Shown here: positions 1 through 5,383 of the stretch, one piece after another
Numbering within the stretch: the first letter of the stretch is position 1
Layout: every line of letters begins with the position of its first letter
Assembly: GCA_017626275.1 (NCBI GenBank)
Contig: JAGAJD010000031.1
Coordinates: forward strand, 1-5,383
Reading direction: 5' to 3'
Source of the DNA: Lachnospira sp.
Lineage (GTDB): Bacteria > Bacillota > Clostridia > Lachnospirales > Lachnospiraceae
Length of the DNA stretch: 5,383 nt
The notes under the pieces: model-generated
The model's input: the letters and a program-made list of their open reading frames with translations, nothing else
What the model was told of the DNA's origin: nothing
Database searches by the model: none
Made by a program: the position numbers and the translations under genes

Positions 1-112
1 CCGGCCAGCTGGCTGCCGCCGATGGCCTCGATCTCGTCGGCGTGGATCTTCGGCGTCAGGCCGTACTTCTTACCCGCCTCCAGCACCTGCCGGGACTCCT
101 CCACCGTGAAGG
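1..112 (-). pseudogene. hutI: Imidazolonepropionase fragment (HutI), truncated at both ends
   Basis: HutI hydrolyses 4-imidazolone-5-propanoate to N-formimidoyl-glutamate, the third step of histidine breakdown, in the cytoplasm. The minus strand reads 36 in-frame codons beginning FTVEESRQVLEAG and containing KIHADEIEAIGG. The HADE motif is the HutI hallmark and carries a conserved active-site His and Glu. A full HutI is about 400 residues, so this is under a tenth of it, taken from the middle. The downstream part would lie beyond the left edge. On the upstream side, homology ends at the join near 112, and continuing the frame meets a TAA at 125-127 after four or five unrelated residues, so no start exists. 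Composition is 75 G+C of 110 bases, and 35 of 36 codons end in G or C, unlike every other gene here. Identification from sequence memory is good; its presence here is probably artefactual. Confidence 0.8.
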
Positions 113-118
113 TTTCTA
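111..118. other. Junction between GC-rich and AT-rich DNA (probable chimeric join)
   Basis: Within a few bases the sequence changes from about 68% G+C hutI coding sequence on the minus strand to AT-rich kinase coding sequence on the plus strand. Both genes are broken at the same point: hutI loses its N-terminal part and the kinase loses its N-terminal part. No inverted repeat, target duplication or attachment-like core is visible at the break. This fits a chimeric contig or clone better than a natural insertion, but sequence alone cannot prove it. Confidence 0.7.
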
Positions 119-1150
119 TATCAGCTTAAAACAAATAATATAGGAGTATTTATTAGCTTACTCATATTAATTTGCTATATTATTGCAAGTATTGTAACTA
201 TTACAGATGACAATTACCTACCTTTTGCAATACCTTTATTATTAATTTTCCCCCTCACCCTCCTCTTAATCTCATGGTGGCGTGCTGTCATAACAAGAAA
301 TTACCGCAGAAAGCTGCAACAATTTGAAATAGAGTCATTAAAAAATGAGATTATCAAAAAAGAAAGCGAAATTGCTAAACTGCGGGAAAACAACGACACA
401 TTGGCACAGATTATTCATAAAGACAACAAACTCATTCCGGCTATGGAGCTTGCTGTAAACACATTTTTACAGAACAGGAATAATCTCTCATCAGACGAGC
501 TAAAACAACAAGGAATTGCCCTCTCTCAACATTTGCAGACCATGTCTCATGACAGACAACATATACTCACTGAATATCAGACAGGTGGACAGCCACTACC
601 CACTACAGGTATGTGTGCGATTGATGCCGTCCTGTCACTTATGCTGCAAAAAGCTGCACAAAAACACATTAATTTTGAAGTTAGTATTTGTGATAATATA
701 AAGACAATAGCAACACAGGCAATTTCCGAAAAAGACCTTTCTCATCTGCTCGCAGATTTGATAGAAAATGCTTTAATCGCTGTCACTGACACTCCTGTTA
801 AAAAGATTCTTGTCAAATTCGGGCAGCTTCAAAACAGCTTTATTGTGGAAGTTTCAGACAGTGGAAAACAATTTCAGACAGAAATATTTCAAGACTTTGG
901 ATTAAAGCCACATACAACATATGACGGAAAAGGCGGAAGCGGAATAGGACTTATGGACATTTGGAAGCTTAAAAAGCAGTATAAAGCCTCTCTGGTTATA
1001 AATGAATATGATTCCCCTGCATATTCTTACAGTAAACGAATTTCAATTATATTTGATAAGAAAAAGCATTATATTATTCAGACTTATCGAAAAAAAGATA
1101 TTCAACGTATACAGATTCGAGGAGATTTATATATTTTCTCCCATTATTAG
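113..1150 (+). CDS. Sensor histidine kinase, AgrC-like GHKL type, N-terminally truncated
   Basis: This is a membrane sensor that would autophosphorylate on His and pass phosphate to a response regulator. The frame is open from the join, giving 345 visible residues. Residues about 13-30 and 37-55 are hydrophobic helices. Residues 63-96 form a charged coiled coil. His102 in IIHKDNKL is the likely phospho-acceptor. The ATPase domain has the N box (DLIENAL, around 215-224), a G1-like DSG (249-251) and a G2 box GKGGSGIGL (272-280). No ATG, GTG or TTG start precedes the helices in frame. The first usable codon is a TTG at 401, which would drop both helices, so I treat the gene as 5' truncated by the join. 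Relatives of this type usually have more membrane segments upstream, so roughly 100 residues are probably missing. No response regulator is in the window. The stop lies 4 bases before a hairpin repeat. Confidence 0.85.
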   Translation, partial: FLYQLKTNNIGVFISLLILICYIIASIVTITDDNYLPFAIPLLLIFPLTLLLISWWRAVITRNYRRKLQQFEIESLKNEIIKKESEIAKLRENNDTLAQIIHKDNKLIPAMELAVNTFLQNRNNLSSDELKQQGIALSQHLQTMSHDRQHILTEYQTGGQPLPTTGMCAIDAVLSLMLQKAAQKHINFEVSICDNIKTIATQAISEKDLSHLLADLIENALIAVTDTPVKKILVKFGQLQNSFIVEVSDSGKQFQTEIFQDFGLKPHTTYDGKGGSGIGLMDIWKLKKQYKASLVINEYDSPAYSYSKRISIIFDKKKHYIIQTYRKKDIQRIQIRGDLYIFSHY

Positions 1151-1154
1151 AGAC

Positions 1155-1199
1155 ACAACCGTTGAACCCACATTCCTGTAGATTCAACGGTTGCACAAA
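1155..1199. repeat. 45-bp hairpin repeat, copy 1
   Basis: This copy is identical over 45 bases to 2348-2392, in the same orientation. A perfect 11-bp stem (CAACCGTTGAA at 1156-1166 with TTCAACGGTTG at 1183-1193) encloses a 16-base loop. The loop could add a small ACA/TGT stem. It begins 4 bases after the kinase stop and lies downstream of the minus-strand cluster, so it could end transcription from both sides. No good T tract follows the stem on either strand, so a classic intrinsic terminator is not certain. The loop is as conserved as the stem, which suggests a duplicated or mobile palindromic unit rather than chance similarity between terminators. Confidence 0.9.
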
Positions 1200-1296
1200 A
1201 ACAGTAAGATTCAATCGCATTGTCACACGTTTGATTTCAACCGCTGTGATTTCTCCTATTGTAAAAATGGATTGTAATATTCTTAAATCCATGTTG

Positions 1297-1497
1297 TCAG
1301 CTTCTTTCACCAATTTTTGTTTTCTTATTTTTATTGTAAATATTCCTTATAATAAGCGTTATTACCATATTAAAAATGTAAAACAAAAGCAATATTAATA
1401 TTTTTACATTTACTGAAAACTCTCCCAATATTCCTGCTGCCATCATAATTAAATTAAGTAATAATAATATACTGACCATAATTATTTGTTTTTTCAT
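1297..1497 (-). CDS. Small two-helix membrane protein, unknown function (66 aa)
   Basis: I do not recognise this protein. It starts MKKQIIMVS and has two hydrophobic helices (about residues 4-25 and 31-50), then a basic tail RNIYNKNKKTK that should stay in the cytoplasm. I chose the ATG at 1497 because AGGGG lies 8 bases upstream. An ATG at 1503, two codons earlier, is possible, but its spacing to the same site is only about 3 bases. The gene is third in a minus-strand cluster, 18 bases after the stop of the 63-aa gene, so cotranscription is likely. Size and layout resemble holin-like, immunity or small regulatory membrane proteins, but no motif favours one of these. Confidence 0.6.
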   Translation of the reverse strand: MKKQIIMVSILLLLNLIMMAAGILGEFSVNVKILILLLFYIFNMVITLIIRNIYNKNKKTKIGERS

Positions 1498-1515
1498 TCC
1501 CATTTCCCCTACTAT

Positions 1516-1707
1516 TTATAATAAAGCCATTACAATACTGATTACCTCAATTAAAACACCCGCTATCAGCAATATGTACCCATATCTTTTTTCTTTTTTT
1601 ACAAAATATATTCCCACCGCTGCTACCGCTAAAGGCAATACATATCTGATGCAAAATAACAATATAAAAACAAGCCACATTAAAATTGTTAAAATATTTT
1701 CTGACAT
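1516..1707 (-). CDS. Small hydrophobic membrane protein, unknown function (63 aa)
   Basis: I do not recognise this protein. It starts MSENILTIL. A hydrophobic stretch at about residues 5-36 is interrupted by Arg21 and could be one long or two short helices. A basic loop KKEKR (37-41) follows, then a helix at about 43-63 that reaches the C-terminus. The ATG at 1707 is chosen because AGGGAG stands 8 bases upstream. An earlier in-frame start at 1737 would overlap the preceding gene and contain that ribosome site. The gene is 19 bases downstream of the 138-aa gene and probably cotranscribed with it. It lies wholly inside the block bounded by the 45-bp repeats. Confidence 0.6.
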   Translation of the reverse strand: MSENILTILMWLVFILLFCIRYVLPLAVAAVGIYFVKKEKRYGYILLIAGVLIEVISIVMALL

Positions 1708-1726
1708 ATCTCCCACTCCCTCTCTG

Positions 1727-2143
1727 TTATAAACCAATTATCGTACTTTTAATTTTAGATTCTGAAAGTTCCGGCAAAACATAGTTTTGATTTCCTGTCT
1801 TAAAATAGTATATACTGAACTTTTCAGGAATCTTTTCAAGCACTTCCGACTCTTTTATCATATACTCACTCGTTAATGTTACCTCATCAGGTCTCTTTAA
1901 TTGTGTATATATGCATGTAATTGTTTGCTCTGTATCATCTGCTACTGCATATTCATAGGCACGATTTTCACTCCACGAAGCAACAAAAAAACTGTCTCTT
2001 CCGTTATAAGCTTCATTGATTTTTTGCAGTTTGCTTTCCTGACGTAACTTTTCCTGTTCAAATGACCTGCCTGCATACGCTGTTCCAATACAAACCAACA
2101 ATAAACTTATTATAACTATATATGTGACATATTTTTTATTCAT
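1727..2143 (-). CDS. Exported or membrane-anchored protein, unknown function (138 aa)
   Basis: I do not recognise the family. After a short basic start (MNKKY), residues about 6-22 form a hydrophobic segment ending TAYAG, a plausible signal peptidase I site after Ala24. Otherwise the segment is a membrane anchor. Cys18 lies in this segment but LLVC is a poor lipobox. The remaining ~114 residues are soluble, begin with a charged helix (FEQEKLRQESKLQK) and include aromatic, strand-like stretches (YEYAV, FSIYYFK). This part would face outside the membrane. I chose the ATG at 2143, with AGGTGG 11 bases upstream. A GTG at 2158 lies inside that ribosome site and is less likely. It is the first gene of the three-gene cluster. 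I saw no convincing promoter in the 200 bases upstream. Confidence 0.65.
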   Translation of the reverse strand: MNKKYVTYIVIISLLLVCIGTAYAGRSFEQEKLRQESKLQKINEAYNGRDSFFVASWSENRAYEYAVADDTEQTITCIYTQLKRPDEVTLTSEYMIKESEVLEKIPEKFSIYYFKTGNQNYVLPELSESKIKSTIIGL

Positions 2144-2285
2144 ATAATTCCAATCCACCTAATTATTTTTTAGCCATATCATATTCCATTATTTTGTCAT
2201 AGCTTCTTTATGTCTGTTCTTTAAAAACACACTTGAAAATATTTCTTTATTAACTATACCAATTCCGCCTATATTTATCTATTAC

Positions 2286-2307
2286 TTTTCGTTGTTAGTT
2301 TTCGTTG
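2286..2307. repeat. Short direct repeat, possible regulator binding site
   Basis: The nonamer TTTTCGTTG occurs at 2286-2294 and again at 2299-2307, a 13-base period (CAACGAAAA twice on the minus strand). It lies about 145-165 bases upstream of the start of the 138-aa gene. Paired direct repeats near this spacing are typical of LytTR-type regulators, which often partner AgrC-like kinases, but the match to the known LytTR consensus is poor. It could also be chance in AT-rich DNA. Confidence 0.3.
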
Positions 2308-2347
2308 GTTTTTGTAGCTTTTAAGCTGTAATTCTTTATACAATCAA

Positions 2348-2392
2348 ACAACCGTTGAACCCACATTCCTGTAGATTCAACGGTTGCACAAA
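2348..2392. repeat. 45-bp hairpin repeat, copy 2
   Basis: This copy is identical to 1155-1199. The stem arms are CAACCGTTGAA at 2349-2359 and TTCAACGGTTG at 2376-2386. It begins one base after the minus-strand stop codon of the chemoreceptor, where a transcript terminator would be expected. Downstream on the minus strand the stem is followed by TTTGATTG, a weak U tract. It also marks the right end of the three-gene block, 1,193 bases from the equivalent point in copy 1. Sequences outside the 45 bases differ between the copies. Confidence 0.9.
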
Positions 2393-2393
2393 T

Positions 2394-3824
2394 TTACTCG
2401 TTAAAATGTTCTTCCAATTTCTGAGAGGACTCCTTTAAATTGTCAATAGAATCCGAAAGCTTTAATACATAATCTGTCTGATTTACAATATTATTGCTGA
2501 TTTCAGCAACCATAGACGCATTTTCCTCTGAAGTTGCTGCAACGGTATCCAACTCTTCCTGAATATCATCAAATTCACTCTTTACCTTGCCAATAATATC
2601 ATATTCTTCCTTTACAATAACAGTAGCATCCTCTGCCGAACGGTTTACAGCCTCAAGCTTGCGTATTAAATCTTCAATCTGCTCAGAACTTTCCTTTGCC
2701 GCTGCCGCACCTGCCGATATCTTCTCTACTACACTGTTTACTGTTTCTGTCAGCATCATAATAATCTCTTTAATACTGTTGGCTGATTTCCTGCTGTCCT
2801 CAGATAACGCACGAATCTCATCTGCCACAACTGCAAAACCTTTTCCATGCTCGCCTGCCCTTGCCGCTTCAATTGAAGCATTCAAAGACAAAAGATTCGT
2901 CTGACCAGCAATCGAATTAATGTCATTCAAAATTCCCGAAATCTTTTCCATCTGCTCTAAAAGACTTGAAGTTGCATCACTGGCATTCCCTACTGTTTCT
3001 GACATTTCAAGCATAGAACTCTGTACCGTTTTTGCCTCTTCATTACCGGTAGTTACTGCACTGTTTACCTCGGCAAAGCTCTGCTCCAACTGCTGCGCAT
3101 AAGAATAATTTTTATCAATATGCGTCTTTGCCATATTAAGCTTCTCACTTACAGTCTGTACCGCCCTGCTGGACTCATCAACTACCTGCTCCATCTGTTC
3201 AGCAGAAGCCTTTACTGACTCCGCATGTATGGTTACCTCTTTTACCTGTTTTCCACAATCTATAATCTCTACATTAAGGCTGTCCGCAATCTTATTGGCA
3301 ACAACGCTGTTATGCTTCACAGTCTCTAAAGCTTCCTGTGCCTGATTAATCTTCTTTTCACCAAACTTCGTTCCCAGATAAAGCAGTACAGCACATGCAG
3401 CAAACATACAGAGCTTTGAAACAGCACCATCAAAAGTATCATCAATAATATTATAATTAATGAATAAACACAGCACACTCACTGCCAAAAAAGGAATTGT
3501 ATAATACTTAATAATCTTCTTATCAAAATACCTGACAGCCATGCCAAGTGTAATAAAGTTTGCAATAAATGCAACTGAGTTACCTCCGCATAAGCCTGAA
3601 TAAAGCAACACCGCATATGACGGTAACAATACAATCACAAGTGCCTTTGCAAAATCACTGATTTTTAAAAATGATGCCACAACAACCACTATCAGCGTAA
3701 GCCATAAAACACTGCACCCCTTTATGGTTTTAAATGACACTTCATAAGACATAACAGTAGTCACCGTCATTGTCAAAACACAAACAAAAATCACCCATAG
3801 ATTGGCTTTATGTACCTTTTCCAT
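2394..3824 (-). CDS. Methyl-accepting chemotaxis protein, six membrane segments, no HAMP
   Basis: This chemoreceptor would signal through CheA/CheW to the flagellar motor or a related output. It has 476 residues. Six hydrophobic segments are predicted at about 8-27, 37-55, 58-78, 82-100, 104-124 and 135-152, with short loops and no extracellular ligand domain. A long coiled-coil signalling domain follows (about 160-476). Its hairpin tip, residues 305-338, contains [20 protein letters not shown] and [12 protein letters not shown], which are diagnostic for the family. [10 protein letters not shown] at 429-438 resembles a methylation site with the Glu pair 433-434. I see no HAMP domain between membrane and coil, and no C-terminal CheR-tethering pentapeptide. 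The start is firm: AGGAGG lies 4 bases before the ATG. The gene has its own promoter 111 bases after the ABC permease stop and ends against a 45-bp hairpin repeat. Confidence 0.93.
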   Translation of the reverse strand: MEKVHKANLWVIFVCVLTMTVTTVMSYEVSFKTIKGCSVLWLTLIVVVVASFLKISDFAKALVIVLLPSYAVLLYSGLCGGNSVAFIANFITLGMAVRYFDKKIIKYYTIPFLAVSVLCLFINYNIIDDTFDGAVSKLCMFAACAVLLYLGTKFGEKKINQAQEALETVKHNSVVANKIADSLNVEIIDCGKQVKEVTIHAESVKASAEQMEQVVDESSRAVQTVSEKLNMAKTHIDKNYSYAQQLEQSFAEVNSAVTTGNEEAKTVQSSMLEMSETVGNASDATSSLLEQMEKISGILNDINSIAGQTNLLSLNASIEAARAGEHGKGFAVVADEIRALSEDSRKSANSIKEIIMMLTETVNSVVEKISAGAAAAKESSEQIEDLIRKLEAVNRSAEDATVIVKEEYDIIGKVKSEFDDIQEELDTVAATSEENASMVAEISNNIVNQTDYVLKLSDSIDNLKESSQKLEEHFNE

Positions 3825-3840
3825 TTTTCCTCCTGTTCCT

Positions 3841-3850
3841 GCTTATAAGC
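3841..3850. promoter_or_regulatory. Palindrome in chemoreceptor leader
   Basis: GCTTATAAGC is a perfect 10-base palindrome between the predicted transcription start and the AGGAGG of the chemoreceptor gene. It could be an operator or a small leader structure, but such a short palindrome may also arise by chance. Confidence 0.2.
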
Positions 3851-3878
3851 AATCTAAAATAAAAATATTTCTATATTT

Positions 3879-3907
3879 AAGATAACTTTTTTTTACATAT
3901 TTGTCAA
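3879..3907 (-). promoter_or_regulatory. Sigma-A type promoter of the chemoreceptor gene
   Basis: On the minus strand a perfect -35 box TTGACA (3902-3907) is followed, after exactly 17 bases that include an A8 run, by TATCTT (3879-3884), which matches 4 of 6 bases of the -10 consensus. Transcription would start near 3872, leaving a leader of about 48 bases before the ATG at 3824. No sigma-28 motility-type promoter is apparent. This supports separate transcription from the ABC genes upstream, although read-through is possible. Confidence 0.6.
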
Positions 3908-3935
3908 AGAAAAAATGTCTTACATTAAATATTTA

Positions 3936-4583
3936 CTATAAATCCTGCTTTTCAAAATTTTTTATTGAAATCCGGCACACCAGTATTGTCAATATTATAT
4001 ACACCGCCATGCCTGCTGCCAGTGTGACCAGCTTATATCCCAGATACTGCGAATCAGGTGTATCCAGGCAATCCCTTACAAAAGGCACTGCATGAGTACA
4101 TATTACGTCTGCCGCCACCAAAATAAAAAATACAACCGTTGCCTTGACAAAACTGATACCCACCTTATCTACATTTTTATAATAACTGCCAAAAAATATC
4201 AGATTAAAAATTCCAAAGAGCAGAAAACCTTCCGCTAACAGCACAATATTTGCATCAATTCCGGCTTCATTCCCCATTGGATTAAGGCTCTGACGTAGTA
4301 TAGAAAACGGAATAATCAAAAGCATTTGAAAGAGTTCTAAAATTACTACAAAGGTAATCCTTGCCTTTACAATGCTGCTTTTTGCTACCGGAAGCGTCAT
4401 AGTATAAATGACATCATGATTTTCCCTGCCCATCATACATGTAAAAAATACAGATAAAGTCATGTAGAAAAACATAACTGTATACGGGTAGTTAGGAATC
4501 AGAACCATCGTTGAAAGTAAAAGCATCAGCGGTGTAACAGGATGCATTGACAATAAAAATTCTTTTTTTAATAATCTGCTCAT
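3936..4583 (-). CDS. ABC-2 type transporter permease
   Basis: This is the membrane half of an ABC exporter; the substrate is unknown. It has 215 residues with six predicted helices at about 15-31, 35-51, 76-96, 111-134, 144-164 and 184-204. A cytoplasmic segment between helices 2 and 3 carries GRENHDVIYTMTLPVAKSSI and then VKAR, a pattern seen in small Firmicutes ABC-2 permeases of the ABC2_membrane_5 kind (assignment from memory). Its ATG overlaps the TGA of the ATPase gene by four bases (ATGA, 4580-4583), with AGGAAG 4 bases before the ATG, so translation is probably coupled and the two proteins probably form one transporter. Such pairs often lie in GntR-regulated operons and act in resistance or envelope-stress export. 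No regulator is visible here. Confidence 0.85.
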   Translation of the reverse strand: MSRLLKKEFLLSMHPVTPLMLLLSTMVLIPNYPYTVMFFYMTLSVFFTCMMGRENHDVIYTMTLPVAKSSIVKARITFVVILELFQMLLIIPFSILRQSLNPMGNEAGIDANIVLLAEGFLLFGIFNLIFFGSYYKNVDKVGISFVKATVVFFILVAADVICTHAVPFVRDCLDTPDSQYLGYKLVTLAAGMAVYIILTILVCRISIKNFEKQDL

Positions 4584-5383
4584 ATATCTTCCTCACTTTC
4601 CAAATGAACCATAATTGCCTCCAAATCGGCCTCCGAAACCCTATCCTTAAAGCTCTCCGCCTGTTCTGAATGAACCAAAGATGTATAACCATTTTTATTT
4701 CTTCGCCTGCCGATAAGCATACCGGCTTGCATTTTGGTAAGCTCATTTTCTTTATACTCTACAAGCTTATATGTATTCACAAAATCTGACAATGTTGATT
4801 TCTCAACAATGTGACCGTTTCTTATGTAAATTATATTATCCGCACACTTGTCTAAATCAGAAGTAATATGTGTAGAAAACAGAATTGTCTTCCCCCTGTC
4901 GCACAGGCTCATAAAAATCTCCAGCAGATTTTCCCGTGACACAGGGTCAAGACCGCTTGTCGGCTCATCAAGTATCAGAAGCTCCGCATTATGCGATAAT
5001 GCAAGGGCAAGGGCATATTTTATTTTCATTCCCATTGAAAGTTGACGAAATGTCTTATTTTCGTCCAGTCCGAACTCCCTAATGTAATTTTGATATACGT
5101 TATCGTCCCATTCCTTATAAAATGATTTTGTAACTTTAGTTACTACTTTCAGTTTTTTGTTAGGATAATAACTCATTCCACTGGAAACAAAGCCTATTTT
5201 CTGCTTAATTTCCATTTCACACATTGATACCTCATCATCCCAAAATAAAATTTCTCCGCTATCAGGGTGTACAAAATGAAGTAAAGAGTTCAAAGTCGTT
5301 GATTTTCCTGCCCCATTACGACCAATAAAACCTGTGATTTTCCCTTTTTCCAAAGAAAAGTCTATATTCTTTAATTCAAATGC
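4580..5383 (-). CDS. ABC transporter ATP-binding protein, YtrB-like, 5' end outside window
   Basis: This is the cytoplasmic ATPase that powers the neighbouring permease. The frame stays open to the right edge, showing 267 residues from AFELKNIDFS onward; only about 15 N-terminal residues should be missing. A TTG at 5353 is in frame but is not the real start, because the preceding codons encode the expected first strand. Counting from the right edge, Walker A GRNGAGKST is at 21-29, the signature LSMGM at 115-119, Walker B LLILDE at 135-140, the D-loop SGLD at 143-146 and the switch His at 172. The signature departs from LSGGQ and no clear Q-loop glutamine appears after IGFV; variant forms of both are known in YtrB/BcrA-like ATPases. 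Residues about 190-267 form a charged C-terminal extension. Confidence 0.92.
   Translation of the reverse strand, partial: AFELKNIDFSLEKGKITGFIGRNGAGKSTTLNSLLHFVHPDSGEILFWDDEVSMCEMEIKQKIGFVSSGMSYYPNKKLKVVTKVTKSFYKEWDDNVYQNYIREFGLDENKTFRQLSMGMKIKYALALALSHNAELLILDEPTSGLDPVSRENLLEIFMSLCDRGKTILFSTHITSDLDKCADNIIYIRNGHIVEKSTLSDFVNTYKLVEYKENELTKMQAGMLIGRRRNKNGYTSLVHSEQAESFKDRVSEADLEAIMVHLESEEDI

Noticed and set aside
401..1150. Kinase gene starting at the TTG at 401
   Set aside because: The same frame extends upstream to 113 and encodes two clear membrane helices and a coiled coil. A start at 401 would also lie only five codons before the phospho-acceptor His.
1074..1313. Minus-strand 79-codon open frame (TTG start) running through hairpin copy 1 into the kinase 3' end
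   Set aside because: It overlaps kinase coding sequence, reads through the palindrome, has only a TTG start with no good ribosome site, and resembles no family known to me. A short peptide starting at the internal ATG (about 1292) cannot be excluded.
1162..1398. Plus-strand 78-codon open frame starting inside hairpin copy 1
   Set aside because: It starts within the repeat, lies antisense to the 66-aa gene and has no ribosome site; it looks like a shadow.
1297..1707. AgrD/AgrB-like peptide pheromone genes, expected beside an AgrC-like kinase
   Set aside because: Neither small protein has the short Cys-containing pheromone core with acidic tail of AgrD, and no AgrB-like protease is present. 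Strand and position also do not fit an agr operon.
2587..3102. Plus-strand open frames (105 and 60 codons) inside the chemoreceptor gene
   Set aside because: They are antisense shadows of a strongly conserved coding region, with Ser/Ala-rich composition typical of such shadows.
3910..3926. Weak intrinsic terminator after the ABC permease (AATGT, AAG loop, ACATT, T run on the minus strand)
   Set aside because: The stem is only 5 AT-rich pairs, too weak to call, and the T run is ordinary for this AT-rich spacer.

Overview
The window looks like low-GC Clostridia chromosome, probably a gut member of the Lachnospiraceae. This is inferred from the AT-rich composition, the strong AGGAGG-type ribosome binding sites, an AgrC-like GHKL sensor kinase, a chemoreceptor with many membrane segments and no HAMP domain, and a YtrB-like ABC transporter pair. 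The first ~112 bases do not belong to that background. They are about 68% G+C and encode, on the minus strand, a piece of imidazolonepropionase (HutI). At about 111-118 this stops abruptly and AT-rich DNA begins in the middle of the kinase gene. The simplest reading is a chimeric join (assembly or cloning artefact); a true rearrangement is less likely.

Layout: (1) 1-112, hutI fragment, minus strand. (2) 113-1150, plus strand, sensor histidine kinase that lost its N-terminus at the join. It keeps two membrane helices, a coiled coil, the likely phospho-acceptor His and the GHKL ATPase domain. (3) 1155-2392, a block bounded by two identical 45-bp direct repeats, each a perfect 11-bp-stem hairpin. 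Inside is a minus-strand cluster of three small unrecognised genes: a 138-aa exported or anchored protein and two tiny membrane proteins. (4) 2394-3824, minus strand, methyl-accepting chemotaxis protein with six predicted membrane segments, its own promoter and a strong ribosome binding site. (5) 3936-5383, minus strand, ABC-2 type permease and its ATPase, joined by a 4-base ATGA overlap. The ATPase runs off the right edge.

Working picture: kinase and chemoreceptor are convergent, and each ends within a few bases of one copy of the 45-bp hairpin. Removing one repeat copy plus the DNA between them (a 1,193-bp unit) would leave kinase, one hairpin and chemoreceptor tail to tail. The three-gene cluster may therefore be an inserted or excisable module. 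The ABC pair probably forms one operon whose first genes lie beyond the window, and the chemoreceptor is probably transcribed from its own promoter. No CRISPR array, tRNA, rRNA or recognisable transposase was seen. I did not find a convincing complete new system; the repeat-bounded cluster is the best candidate for follow-up.
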